A stretch of 64,000 nt of DNA from Adineta steineri (GCA_905250115.1 CAJNOI010000046.1:359587-423586), one strand, 5' to 3'; positions 36,901 through 53,989 are shown, counted from the first letter of the stretch. The notes: generated from the letters alone by a model not told the origin. A program made the numbers and translations.

Positions 36901-38692
36901 AAGGATATTCAATATAGATATAAATAAAAATGAAGTTCACGGATGTTTTTTTAATTAATAAAGAACTGTTTATATGTGAGTTTTTATATCACAATTAACG
37001 ACATTGAGTGATATAATCAGTTTAATAACCTTCAATAAAGAACATATTTCTGTCTAATGTTATGTACTTGTATCATTAAAATGAGAATGTCTGAAGACGA
37101 TAGATGATGATAAGAAGGCTAAGAAAAAAAGAAATGAACAAACCTTGAGCAGCTATATATAATTTGCTTGCACGATATCCATCTATATAAGATGCATTGA
37201 TATAGTCACTTGATGGATCACTCGTTAAAGGTCTAAGTACAACTCGAGAATGATCATCTAAAATAATATTTATTTAGAAATTATGTAAATATTAAAAAAA
37301 GAAGATTCTCTGAATACAAACATGGTTCAATAGCATTGAAACGATTTTTTGATTTATTTTCAGGACGAAATGCTAATGTTTTAGGATGAAGTGATTCTGT
37401 AGGTAATCTCTAATAAATTTTAAGAAAAAAATGAACATTTAATTTGAATAATATGATTTTAAATTACTTCATATTCATCTCGGATACGTTGTTCAGGAAA
37501 TGATTTTGAAATAAGCCATGATCGTAATTCATTTAGTTTTATTGGATTACTTAGAAGATGATGATTGCTATTACTAATAGGACTATCAGGAACTGTTCGA
37601 TCTATTTGAGAGAGAAAAAAATCACGAAACTTTTAATTATTATAAGTCAACTTGACTTTTCTTCGTCAAGTTAAAATCAACAAATATTTTTATCTATAAC
37701 TTGTGTTTTTTTTCATAATAATAAAGCAAAGAAAAAGTATCATTTGTCAGAATAAAAAACAGTGTTATATATCATTCTTTTCCTTATCTTTTTAATGTTT
37801 AGGTGTGTCGATGATGTATACGTATACATCTTTTGATCCAAGGTCATATATAGAGAAAAAAAGAAAGTCTTACTTCTATCATTTGTTGATAAATCATTAA
37901 GTTGTAAATTAGGAATTTTTAATGAAGAATTTCGATATTCTTTAGGTTTTTTTGTTGGTGCAATTATTTGTTTAAAACGTTTCCATAAAGGAATTTTATT
38001 TGATGAAGATGAATGAAATATTTCATCTGATGAATTTATTATAGGACGTGTTATAATTGGTACAACTGTTGTTGTTACAGAACGAGCTCGTGTTGATGAT
38101 GATGATGTTGTTTGAGGTGATTCAGATGAATATTTTAATCGATATTTTATTTCATTTTCATCATTATTTATTTTCATCATTGGAGGAAGTGGTAAGGGAA
38201 CTTGTGGTTGATATAATTCACCATGTGATTTAGCATGTTGTAATTTTTTTGTCACATGTCGAAATGAATATGTTGATGTCTCTTCATCATTTAATGGTTG
38301 TTGTTGTTGTTGTTGTTGATAATGATGATTTTGTTGTTGTTGTGGTGGTGGTTGTTGTTGATCAACAAACGAAGGATTAGAAATATGTTGTACTGATGTT
38401 GATAATTTCATAGATTGTGGAGTTAGTTGAGAACGACGACTAATTGGTCGAGAACGAGGTTCATCATCAATTACTGATACAGTTACACTACGTCGATTAT
38501 TTTTATTGATCTATATATTTAAATATAATGTTTACATAGCGATGAATGAATAAATAACACAAAAAAACTTACTTGATAATTGTCACTCGTACGATTTGAC
38601 AATGGTCGACGATTATAACTACTTCTATTTTGTCGTACTGTCAACCGTTCACTGTCTCTTCTTTCTTCGTTGTCTCTATTTTTTTCCTCCAT
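33942..38692 (-). CDS. Tandem-domain protein tyrosine phosphatase, no membrane segment
   Basis: Eighteen exons join in phase to 855 residues: 38692-38573, 38510-37874, 37601-37468, 37409-37322, 37257-37144, 36686-36589, 36522-36394, 36262-36214, 36164-36068, 36015-35911, 35858-35705, 35648-35552, 35491-35418, 34833-34702, 34644-34522, 34456-34329, 34276-34144 and 34097-33942. Residues 1-290 are low complexity with a Gln run. Domain 1 has [35 protein letters not shown] and the full signature [13 protein letters not shown] (Cys about 488, Arg about 494), so it should be active. Domain 2 keeps DYINAVFVN and [10 protein letters not shown], but its signature is QCLNGATWSG, with Trp for the catalytic Arg. 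Receptor phosphatases share the D1-D2 layout, yet no signal peptide or membrane helix is found here. Either it is cytosolic or an upstream exon was missed. Confidence 0.92.
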
Positions 38693-39357
38693 GCTATATA
38701 TATGGATTAGTTCTATTGTATTCACATACACATAGACTCAAACGAGCAATAGAAAAAGTCAAATCGGCCAAAAGTTCAATCTTGCCGTTGTTCTTCGTCT
38801 TCAAACGACGACAAATAGAAAAACATAGTTCTCTTTCTTTATGTATTACAAAACTAAACTAACGCACCAACTACTACAAGAAGAAAAAAGAGAAGGTGGT
38901 CGTCGAAAAAAAAAAATATATACGAGTCATACAGAACGAAAATGGATGCAGTCTGGAAGGAAAAAAACCCTTTCGAATGTCTTAGTACTACCCATCAGTA
39001 TATATATTCATAGACGACTAGTGATAAATGAGTTAATGTACTCATTAATTTGCAATAAATTTCAATGTTATAACTAAATGAAAAAAGTCTGAATAGAATT
39101 AGATGGATTTTCAATCGAAATATATTTCTGACATTCTCTCGACTTTTTCTTTTTCCTCAAAATATCCATCATAAATAACTCAAGTTTGTAAGTATGCGCA
39201 TCATATTGATTTCGTTTTTCTTTTCTTTTGCTTTCATCGTCTCTAGATTTATATATAAAATAAAAAGAGGAAAAAAGAAAAAAACGAAGAAACGAATACA
39301 ATGAAAAATATGAATCAGTAGTCAAAAGTATAATAATAATAATAATAATAATAATAA
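38693..39357. other. Intergenic with (AAT)n run
   Basis: 5' flank of the phosphatase gene and 3' flank of COPS4. An acceptor-like TATATATAG lies one base before the phosphatase ATG. A TAA/AAT trinucleotide run abuts the COPS4 stop. Confidence 0.6.
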
Positions 39358-39359
39358 TT
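39331..39359. repeat. (AAT)n microsatellite
   Basis: About nine trinucleotide units ending at the COPS4 stop codon. Confidence 0.85.
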
Positions 39360-41103
39360 AAGAAACATCCATTGATTTAACATTTGTTGTCTGTGCTTCA
39401 GTCATCGTTGTATCATTATCATCGTGTGTTGCTGCATTTATTTTTGTTTCGACTAATGCCATTGTTTTTTGACACCAATCAGGATGAACCGCTTGAATTT
39501 TATCCAAGACTTGATTAACTTGAACACAAAATGATTCAATACGACGATCCCATTGAGCAAGTTGTTCACTAGCTACAAAATAAAATAATATGCCTAGAAT
39601 TTATTTTAGTTCCTTTTTTAAACCTTGAAAATGAAGAACAGATTCAATTTGATCAACAAATCCGCTCAAACGCCCTTCTGATATCATTTGTGATGCAATT
39701 TTTTCTGACTAAAATGAACAAACAAATGAAAAATATGAATATATTTTCTCTATACTTTTTCGCTTGGAATACCAAGAAGACCACCTAATTCAGAAAATGT
39801 TATATTTGTATATATTTTACTAACTGCAACAAGATTATGTTCGATAACTGCTCGTTGTAAGATTGTATAACCTAAAACCAAAAGAACGTTTATTCATAAA
39901 TATTTTCTTTTGTTTTTTTTACCATCAGCTGTAGTTGCTTTTTGATGGTCAGCTAAAAGACTTTCAAATTGTTTTGCATCATGTGGACTTATAATTCGAT
40001 CTAAATACCTAAAATAATTTTTTATAGGTGAAAAATGTTTGAAATTGTTTTTATTAATTCTACATTTTATTTAACATTGAATAAGCAGGTGATCGTTGTG
40101 ATCGTTCATCTTTAAATAATGTTCCTAACATTCTTGATCGATGAGGACCAGCCGGTGCCAAAATAGCACAAATCAATGCATTATCTAAAGCTCTCATACG
40201 TTCTTCACTACTAACAACAGATTTAAGTGATAATTCATTGTAACGTTGTGCAGCTTCGACAAATTTTCGTTTATAATCAAGAATACGAGCATAACATGCC
40301 TGATTAACAAAACAAAAATAAACAGATAATTTAGAACTACGAAATATTATGTTTCACAAACTCGATAGAGAATTTGTAATTCTTCATCTTTGGTATCATT
40401 TTGTAAGAGAGATGCACGATTAATAAAAATTTCTGCTTGTACTGAATCGTCATCTTCAAGATAAAGTCGAGCAATACGTAAATATGTTTTTAATTTATAA
40501 TCAGAAGATAATGGTCTAGAAATTAATACATTTTGAAAATTAAAAAAAGAAGAATGTTAAAATTTTTTCTTATACTTTTGAGCTGATTCTAATGGTGCAC
40601 CACAAAGAATTTTAGCTGCTTCACGCCAATTTTCTTCACGTTCATAAATATCAGCGAGAAAATTTCGATAATGACCAACTTGATCTTCAAATGATATTGC
40701 ACGAGCAGCAATACGTTCAAGTGCATATAAAGCAACTTCTTTTGCTTGTTCAGATGGTAAATGATTTAAATATGATGTACATAAATCTGTTAATAATTGA
40801 CGTGATGCAACAAGAACAATTTTATCATCAACAACTATATAAAAAAAGAAAGTAAGATAAGAATCATAAAGAAAATAATACAAACCAGCATCAAGAAATT
40901 TTTTAATATTATCTATTGTTTGAGGTTGTTTAGGATCTTTAATGATTTCATCAAGAATTGATTTAAATCTTAATAAGAATAAATTTTTAAATTAATATAA
41001 TAGAAATAAGATTTCTGCGATGAATAGTTTACTTGTCAATAAGTTCTTTATGTGAAAGTCCTTTGTTCACTGCTTGTTGAAGTTGCTCGGCAATATTAGT
41101 CAT
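39358..41103 (-). CDS. COPS4: COP9 signalosome subunit 4
   Basis: Nine exons join in phase to 434 residues: 41103-41033, 40968-40886, 40834-40576, 40515-40362, 40299-40064, 40008-39923, 39871-39756, 39708-39624 and 39572-39358. Family landmarks: [15 protein letters not shown] and [20 protein letters not shown] in the helical-repeat part, then [35 protein letters not shown], and a C-terminal PCI winged helix with [40 protein letters not shown] and LQFW-like ending. The complex removes NEDD8 from cullins. The protein is slightly longer than the ~406-residue human protein because of an acidic/Thr tail. An acceptor-like TTTTTATTCTAG ends 7 bases before the ATG, and the PSMD5 stop is only 57 bases upstream, so co-transcription with PSMD5 is likely. 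Confidence 0.96.
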
Positions 41104-41160
41104 AATTATCTAGAATAAAAAATACAAGTTTATTTTATTGATAATATCATAAGGATAAAA
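41104..41160 (-). other. PSMD5-COPS4 intercistronic spacer
   Basis: 57 bases that hold, in transcription order, an AATAAA poly(A) signal and the pyrimidine-rich acceptor TTTTTTATTCTAG (AG at 41111-41110). This is what an intercistronic trans-splice site would look like. Confidence 0.6.
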
Positions 41161-43054
41161 CTATTCGTTCGATCCATCAAAGGCAACATTAGCTTCTGGT
41201 TCAATAAAAAAAGCTCCTTCATTTATATAACGTCTTAATTTCAAATAATTAACATTTCCTAGTGCCAATTTAGCCTCGTCACTATTTTGACAGATCGATT
41301 GAATTATTGTAAATTTTGTTTCTTTTCCATCTTTATCTTTTTCTGTTGAACGATTGAGAAGAAATTCAAGAAAACCAGGTTCATTATTCATTGCATGTAA
41401 TGACCATGGTGATCGTGTTAATTCAAGTAAACATCGATAAGCAGCAAGACGTAAATCAACAAATGGTTGTTTAGCTATTTGAACAATAATTGGCAAAAGA
41501 GAAAATACTCGATTACATAAACGATAAATTTGTTCTGTAAGCGACGAAGCAATTGTTGATGTACGATCATTTGTTGATATATAAAATAAATCAGAAAGAC
41601 AATTAAGTGCACGAATACTAAAATTAAAATAATAAGACAATTTGTTTATATTTTTCTTGTAATTATTTTACCGAATATCAGATTGAGCTGAACGTATCAT
41701 TTGAATTAATTTTCCAATAAAATCACCGAATTTTGTCATTGAAAGCATATATTCTTTTCCATGTATTGTTTTACCAATGAATCCAATTGTATCTAAACAT
41801 GTGAAAATCAGAGATCTCAATAAGATTTCACAAATCTCAATTAGAGGGTGTGGGTGGGTCGGAATGGGTGTGGATCTGAGTGGGTGTGGGTGTGAGTGCG
41901 GATGATTATCTCTTTATTTAATAGGCTCTCACACTCACACCCACTCCACGCGGACCCACCTCCACACTGTATTATAATCTCTTACCTAAACCGATACCAA
42001 CATAAGTATCTGAATCTGTTTGAAGAAGAATATCAAATAAAAATGGTAAAAATCTTTCGAGTAATTGATTTTGTTGATTATTTGATAGATTTGTTTCAAG
42101 TAGTAAAAGATAATTACGTATATAACAACCAAAAAATTTAATAAAACCTGGTTTAATAATATCATAGAAACTATTTTCATCATTTGATGATGATAATAAT
42201 AAATGAAGATAATGATCAATAATATTTGTTTTATTATGTAAATAATTTAATGTATGAGATTTTTGTGTTAATGTTGTTAATAATTCTAAACAATTCATTA
42301 AATAAAGTATATCACTATCATTATGTGTACAATCATAGAAAAATTGATCAAGTAAATGTTGTTCTTCTGTAATATGTTGATAAATACGTGAATCAATTAA
42401 ACATAAATCAACTAAATATTCATATAAACGAAGTTTAACAATTTCATTAAGTTCATTTGATGAAAGTAAAATTTTTCGATTTGATTCATGAAAATAATGA
42501 TCACGTAAATAAGTTTGAAAAATGTTTTTATCTTCGATTTGACTAACAGTTTTTATCATATGTTCAAGAATTTCTTTCGATTTAAGCCATAATGTTTGTT
42601 GATCACTATCAAGAAAAAGATGAAGAAGTGCATTGATATGTGAATATTGAAATAAATTTTGTATAACAAAAAAACATTCAGTTTTTGAACAACGAGCTAA
42701 TTTTTCAAATGCTTTTAAACATAAAATTTTAACACGTTGAGATAAACCTGTTTCATTATCAAGACCAGTATTTAATAATGGATAAAAATTCGTCATAATT
42801 TGTTCAATAGATAAATTATTTATAAAATATTCCATAATTAAACATAAGAGACGTTCAACTTCATCGTTTGTATTTGAATGAATTAATTCAAATAAATGAG
42901 ACCATGGTATATGTTGATGAACTTGTTCAAATTGAATAGATGATGATATACCTAATAATTCAATATGCATACGTTCGAGTAATTCGATACGTTGAGCATT
43001 TGTTGTTGTAATCAACAGATCCTCGAAAAGGCGAAGTAAATTACTATTTTGCAT
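41161..43054 (-). CDS. PSMD5: 26S proteasome non-ATPase subunit 5 (assembly chaperone)
   Basis: Three exons, 43054-41986, 41792-41672 and 41617-41161, join in phase to 548 residues. All-helical, HEAT/ARM-like throughout. PSMD5 hallmarks sit towards the C-terminus: DTIGFIGKTIHGKEYML, then RALNCLSDLF, QPFVDLRLAAYRCLLELT, GFLEFLLNRSTEKDKDGKE, NVNYLKLRRYINEGAFFIEP and VAFDGSNE. The protein binds the RPT1/RPT2 base module during assembly of the 19S particle. An AG directly abuts the start codon (TATAATTTTAG|ATG). The first intron is 193 bp, longer than its neighbours, because it holds a GT-rich hairpin. COPS4 follows 57 bases downstream on the same strand. Confidence 0.93.
41849..41969. repeat. 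GT-rich imperfect hairpin inside PSMD5 intron 1
   Basis: The left arm (GAGTGGGTGTGGGTGTGAGT at about 41878) pairs with the right arm (CTCACACTCACACCCACTCC at about 41927), with GATGATTATCTCTTTA in the loop. Further GGGTGTGG and CCACACT blocks lie outside. It is strikingly GC-rich for this region. A relative lies in the WDR70 intron. Confidence 0.8.
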
Positions 43055-43964
43055 CTAAAATTATATGCACAGATTCAAAAATAATTCTTTCAAATATATC
43101 AATTAAACATAAGAAAAATAGGATTTAAGACTTTCGCTAAATCGCACTTTCACCAATGGCAAAATTCCATCGTTCCATTTATTACCCATTCTTGAAATAA
43201 CTAAAATAAAAACATTAGTTTGCTATTATCGGAATTTTAAAAAATGGCAGTCAGCCAAAATGCTTATAACTCTGTAACCAAGATAGCTATAGTCCTGTGA
43301 CCTTCACTATTCGAGAGAAGGTACTGGTAACGTTCCTTCTCTAGAATAATGGAGGTCACAGGACTCTAGCTATCTTGGCTAAAAAGTTATCAGCATGTTA
43401 TCTGACTGCCTTTTTTTACAATGTAGGTAGTAGTATATACTATATAATACTCCTTTTATTCAAAATCTACAAATTAGTTATCCTTCTTGTATGAAATATC
43501 TATACAATTATTTTATCTCCTGTCGATTGAAGCAAAAAATTCCAAATTTAACAGACATGATATGATAAATATTTGAATTTTTCTCTCTCTTGATATTCCG
43601 TGTTGTCTTTTCTTTAACAACCAACTTGAACTAAAGATTGTAATTGAGAAAATATATCTAGTTTAGTTATAATCATTTATCTTGGAAATATTATGCAAAA
43701 AAATATTTCATTAATCATTTGATCAAATACAATGAAATATGTACTTTGTAACACATTAATTAGTAAAGCAAAAAAAGTAAAATGAACATTATAGTACATT
43801 TATTAAGTTTACCAATGATATTTTTGAATATAAATCCAACAGTCAATATCACATAAAATTTTCTCAATGTCTTTTTTCAATAAAACTGACATGATAACTA
43901 TTGTATTTTTTAATCTAAACAAGAAGATAATAAGAATAATATTTCGTTTTGAAAAAATACTACT
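43055..43964. other. Intergenic with fold-back element
   Basis: 5' flank of PSMD5 and 3' flank of the coiled-coil gene. It holds the long inverted repeat annotated separately. Confidence 0.6.
43246..43410. mobile_element. Fold-back MITE-like element
   Basis: A 165-bp near-perfect hairpin. Left end GGCAGTCAGCCAAAATGCTT; right end reads as its reverse complement (GGCAGTCAGATAACATGCTG). The shared arm continues through CCAAGATAGCTA and GTCCTGTGACCT to a palindromic centre around GAGAAGGTAC-TGGTAAC-GTTCCTTCTC. Flanks are A/T runs, so a target-site duplication cannot be called. There is no coding capacity. Non-autonomous DNA element is the best reading. Confidence 0.75.
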
Positions 43965-44974
43965 CTAATTCTGAATTTTTGATTTGTGTTTTCTTGTTCG
44001 TTTTTTGTCGTGAGCTAATTTAAGTTGATATTTTTCAGTACTTTCTTTATCGAGACTTATCTAAAATAATCCAATAAATATTTCTTATCAATGAAAAAAC
44101 AAAATTTGTACTTTATATGTATGACATGTATTTCTTATAAAATCAAGTTTATTTTTAAATTCTTTTTCACGCTGAACATTTTGCATTTGTTGTTTATTTA
44201 ATAATTCGATATATTTTCTTTCTTGTTCTTTTAATTTCTTTTCATGATCAAATAAATGACGTTGTAAGCATTCCTGTAATTCTTTTTCTCGATCTTGTAA
44301 TTGATTAGAAAGGATATTCCTAGTCTAGAAGAAAAACAATATTTTCTCATTTATTAAAGAAATAAAAAACTACTTTTAGTTCTAATTGTTTATGTTCACA
44401 TTGTTGATTAGATAATTCTAATGTTAAATCATTCATTTGTTTATATAAATGATCAAGATGTTCTTGAATTGATATTGGAAGAAAAGAAGATTTCCTATTC
44501 AATGAGAAGAATTAATAATAAAATAAAAACAATTTTTTAATTACTGAAAGTTTTCATCGCAAGGCGAATATTCGTTTAATAAATTAATATAATTCTCATT
44601 CAAGATCGTATGTATATTCGGTTTATTTTCTTTTATTGTTAATTTATTACCCTAAAACAAAATTAGATTTCGTTATGTATTTGATTTTATTTTTGTACAT
44701 TAAGAAATCGTTGCCATGATTCAGGTTCAACTCTTTTCAATGGAAGACGTGATGAAAAAACACGATTTAAATAAATACGATTAACATATGCATAATCATT
44801 GGATGATGATGAACTAAATATAATCAAAAATCAGTAATTATTAATTAAAATTGAATTGAATAACCTAATGTATGATTTATTCGCAGATAATCTTTTAGAA
44901 AAAATAAAGATTTTTACTCTAGATATTTTAATAAAAGAAAAATCCTACATGGGTACAGTCGTTCTTTGTTTCAT
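43965..44974 (-). CDS. Coiled-coil protein with in-frame TAG near the start
   Basis: Exons 44974-44865, 44813-44699, 44651-44545, 44494-44374, 44324-44112 and 44060-43965 join in phase to about 254 codons. The ATG at 44974 gives MKQRTTVPM followed by an in-frame TAG at 44947-44945; the frame then stays open through the rest. So either the gene is broken, the reference base is wrong, or an unseen 5' exon splices in after the TAG (an AG sits at about 44931). The C-terminal half is a long charged coiled coil (QLQDREKELQECLQRHLFDH, KKLKEQERKYIELLNKQQ) ending in a basic KKRTRKHKSK tail. The N-terminal part contains YVNRIYLNRVFSSRLPLKRV. Family unknown. Confidence 0.6.
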
Positions 44975-45926
44975 TATCGATAAGAAGAAAGTAAAATGTT
45001 CATGAAATGCTTTCAAAGTAATCTATATATATAGATTTGTCTTCCAGGAAACAGTGAGTAATTGGAGAGAAAAAGAAAAATGCAGAATCATATGTTCTCG
45101 CTTAGAGGAAATGCTTGAACAAAAATGAATATTTGATAAAATAGCAGGGGTAGTAAACATGAACTAAAAGAATTCATTTTCAGATAGTATTCTAATAGCC
45201 AAGGTATACAGAATCCATTTTAAATTGTGAACTAATCTGAATATTGCGCAAAAAAACAAATCTACTTTATAAAATTGATCTAAGAATATTTATAATACTA
45301 GGTCGTAAGATCTTTAGGAACTGTTTAAAATCAAAGATGAACTTTCTGTGATCTAGTTTTCCGGAAAAAAATAAATAGATGATTCAAGACTAACCTGCTA
45401 TGTAATGTGTGCAATGATAAAGCATAAACTTTCAAATAACAAATTCATTTGAAAGAATGTAAATTGACTTCAATAGTTAGTTGCTTTTGTATTCTGTAGA
45501 CAGAAGACTATCATTATGTTAGCTAAATAAACTCAACATTTCAATTTCAATTCGAAGAATTAGTTTCAACATTTAGACAAAAACAGTAACCAATCAAAAA
45601 AGAGTGTCTAGACTCTACATTCACAACACTCATATAATAATATATTCAAATAATTTCTTTTGAAATTTTTACCAATATCTATATATACATTACTAGAATC
45701 AATTTATATGAAAACAATAAATCTAATTTATCATTGGTGAATAAATTTATTCAATAGTAATGAGTCATAGAACAATCAAGTTCCTTCTATTTTATTCATT
45801 AACTGTTTTTTCTTATACAAAATAAAAATACTTATTGCAATACATTCTCTTAATTACTTAGCATAAACTTTAATGTTAATCTTTGTTTATTTTTTGTAGA
45901 ATTTATGTTTCTTTAAACTAGTATAT
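44975..45926. other. Intergenic between divergent genes
   Basis: AT-rich, about 0.95 kb, serving the minus coiled-coil gene and plus KAT5. An acceptor-like TTTTTTGTAG ends at 45900, 27 bases before the KAT5 ATG. Confidence 0.6.
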
Positions 45927-47799
<1,873 letters not shown>

Positions 47800-48312
47800 T
47801 CAAAAACAAAAGACAAAAAAAACAGAATTTTATGTTTGAAAGAGGATAAAAAAAACAGTTTTTTTTTGTTAATCGACATATTGTATAGAATTATAAACAT
47901 TTTTTCTTCTGTTTGTTCTTTATTTGCACCTGTTTTGCTCCTTGTAGATTGATTTTGTGTATTCTATTCATATATAAATATCGATCATATATATACATAT
48001 TTATTATTCATAATTCATCAATCTTATACTAAATGAAAGAGTATACGAAATATTTTCTTATTATTGATAAAGTATTAGGGTAAAAGTTTAGAGTCGGATT
48101 ATGAGGCATATATATATATATATCGGTAATAAAAGTCTTGAAAGATTGTTTTTGGAGATAAATTTTAATTATAACTACATGCAGTTATGAGTCAATATTT
48201 GAGTGATTATAAAGGATAACAAATATTATAGATTTTTAATTGGATGAAATTTAATATTTTATGAAATTTTCCCCAAATTAAAATTGTATAGATATTTCAG
48301 ATATTTTAAAAA
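47800..48312. other. Spacer between KAT5 and AFG2A
   Basis: AT-rich. It contains a TATATA run (about 48110-48124) and an acceptor-like TAGATATTTCAG ending about 13 bases before the AFG2A ATG, which may be a 5'-UTR or trans-splice acceptor. Confidence 0.55.
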
Positions 48313-51166
<2,854 letters not shown>

Positions 51167-53772
51167 TTAATCATATTAAGTCGAATATCATTTAGTTTAC
51201 TATTTGATCATGAATGGTAATTATTGATTAATAACAAAAATCAACAGTGATTGATTATACAAGAAAAGTTTTAGTTATTATAATAGTAAAATAACATTGA
51301 TCTTTTTAATAAAAGTATTTGTTAAAACAAAAGACATATATACTGAAGTTAAAATTGATTCTTTTCAAGAAATATAATAGATTTTATAGGATTATTATGA
51401 TGTTCAATAAGAACATATCAACTATCAAGAAAATGGATAGTTAAAAAAGAATAATAAATTTATGATAATGATCTTTTCATCAAAAATTTAAACATCAATA
51501 ATCGTTTCATTTAAATAAAACAAAATATACTATGATTTTTAATTTAAAGTTCTAAAGTAAAAATTGTTCACAAATACTATACTTCATACAAAGTATTTGA
51601 TATATATCAGTATTATGTAAATATATAATTTACTATATTAAAAAATTCTTTGATTTTATATAACTCAAAAAATTAGAATAATCCTAATATAAATTATGAA
51701 TAAATAATACATTTCTTTCTCTGAGATTTAATTATTTTGTGTACGTATAATTACATTTACACATTATTGACTTTTGCTTTACATTCGCTATACGATAATG
51801 AGGGAGGAAAAAAACGTTGTTTATGTTTTATATAATGTTCGTTTTTGTGTTATTATTGACGCAATTTATCATATTCATATCGTATTACTCCAATGACGTA
51901 AATCGTGTCGTATTTTTATCGAATCAGTTTTATTTTGCTTACTCATCAGATAAGACACACCCTACAAATGACTGTTCCCTTTCTTCAATAGTGATTTATT
52001 GATAGATTTAACTTATCTATACATATTAAAATATTTTATTTAATAGAGCTTAATGTGCAAATCAAAGTATAAATTTATTTATTTGTCAGACTTTTGTTAA
52101 ACATATATATTTTTCGTCATGCAATATGGATAGTAATTATCATATTCTACAAAAAAATATATTAAAAACAAAGTTATTCTAATTATGATGAGAAATTAAT
52201 AAACATGTGTAGATCAGAATCCATATTCTATACTGCTAATTATCAATGTATTGTATTCGTAATGTATGATATATACTCACAAAAAACTTTTAGATAAACA
52301 TCGTGTCAATCTTCAGCTTGTCTTCCTAAAAACACGCATAAAAATAAAAACTTCTGTCATTTTTTATGTCTCTTAAAAAGTATTTCAGTACATTCTGAAA
52401 TCTAACAATCAGGATAAAGATTGTTTATGCTATACTAAGAAAAAACACCTGATAGTTCATAAATGATTCTAAAATCATGATAAATTACATAGTTTATACA
52501 AAAAGATATATGACTAATATATAAATAAGTACATTGTGAAATATGTAATGAGATATATAATCAAACGTCGAAATACAATATACAAAAGTTGCAAGGTAAC
52601 AAAAAATATTATTCATAACTGTATGTATAATGTAAATGAGGCGCTCCTACGTTTTGCGTGTATAATCCTTGTATAATATATGTCAAAATAGATAAAACAA
52701 ACCTAAACAAAAGCATTCGCTCGATGAATGACGTTAGTTGTATATTTTTAAGGCATATGACTATTATCAAATATTCACTCATGCGTCGTAAACTATTCAT
52801 GATTTTGCCTTTTATAATTGTGTCAAAAAAAAGTTCAAATGTACGAATTAAGTATTTTTCTATATGATATAATTATAAAGAATTTGACAAATATTACGTT
52901 AATATGAAAGAATAAAATAGATTTTGTAATACATTTATAAAACTATTTGTATTTTTATTGTGTAAGAAAATGTATTACTGATTTGATATTTTCTATTAAA
53001 TAACCATTCAATGTTTGTTATAGGGAAGTGTCCGTCAGAGCAAACTTAACTTCTTTTTTTTCTAACATATAAATGTATTATAAAAATATTTAATGGATAG
53101 CAACACTGTTAGGATGCATAGTTACTGCTTCACTGATACAACTTTACTATTGAAATAGAAAAATTAGCAAACGTTAAAATACAAAAGAAAATTTCAATAG
53201 TGTGTAGTTCATGACGCATATCTGAAATATAACATAAAACAGCGTTCACTAAAAGAAGGTACCCTGTACAGAAAAAAAATATGGCCATTTAACCAAATCA
53301 TTAAATGATTAACTCTCAAATAAAGATTTTTTAAATAATAGAACTTGAATACTTAACTAACTAGCAAACAAAATACATATAGTATTTCAGTATGTTAACT
53401 AGTTTTGTGCAGTATGAAAATAAATTCTTCTTAGATTGAATGTTTTATGAGCATTGTATTATCATTTTCTTGTTTTATGAAATGATGTGGACTGTATAAT
53501 ATGTTTACCAAAAGTTAACTAGTAAATAAAAGCAGTCATGAAGAATAAATCATCGAATGACGAAACTAAAATAAAAAATAGATTTGCGTCTTTGATTATG
53601 ACTCAGATAATTAAGCTAACGTCAGTAGAGTAATAAAAGTGCAATGGATGATTTATTTTTATTTTTAGATAGAAATCACACTTGAGTAGTTTTTTACGCA
53701 TTTAATTATATGAATAGCATGCTTGCGTACAAACCAACTACGATAATTTTAGTAAATTTATTTATGGTAGTT

Positions 53773-53780
53773 TGACGTCA
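53773..53780 (+). promoter_or_regulatory. TGACGTCA (CRE-like) element
   Basis: A perfect CREB/ATF palindrome about 127 bases before the TATA box. A diverged second copy (ACGTCAATTGAGC at 53841) sits in a ~65-base internal repeat, and TGACGTCG is kept at the equivalent place in unit 2. Confidence 0.5.
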
Positions 53781-53899
53781 ACTGGGCTGAGCTACATACG
53801 AAGTATAATATTTTTAGCAAATCTATTCATGGTAATTCTACGTCAATTGAGCTTCAAACGTCATCGAGATAATAGTAGTATCCCTTTGTATCGATATAC

Positions 53900-53907
53900 T
53901 ATAAAAG
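53900..53907 (+). promoter_or_regulatory. TATA box of secreted-protein gene 1
   Basis: TATAAAAG, exactly 90 bases before the ATG, in a block (TCGATATACTATAAAAGCTG) that is identical in the duplicated copy. Confidence 0.75.
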
Positions 53908-53989
53908 CTGAAAGTTTTTTCATATTGAATCGGCAATTGATCTTATTTATTCATTCTTCAATATTATCATATCAACAATTCAAATAGTT

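Larger units (their letters stand above)
51167..53989. other. Intergenic; left part of tandem duplication unit 1
   Basis: 51167-51950 is AT-rich spacer. From about 51957 the sequence matches 55908 onward in the same orientation, leading up to the first secreted-protein gene. About 52590-53285 has no counterpart in unit 2. Confidence 0.65.

Noticed and set aside
38300..38356. GTT/TTG runs as a repeat or CRISPR-like array
   Set aside because: They code a Gln run in the phosphatase N-terminus; there are no spacers.
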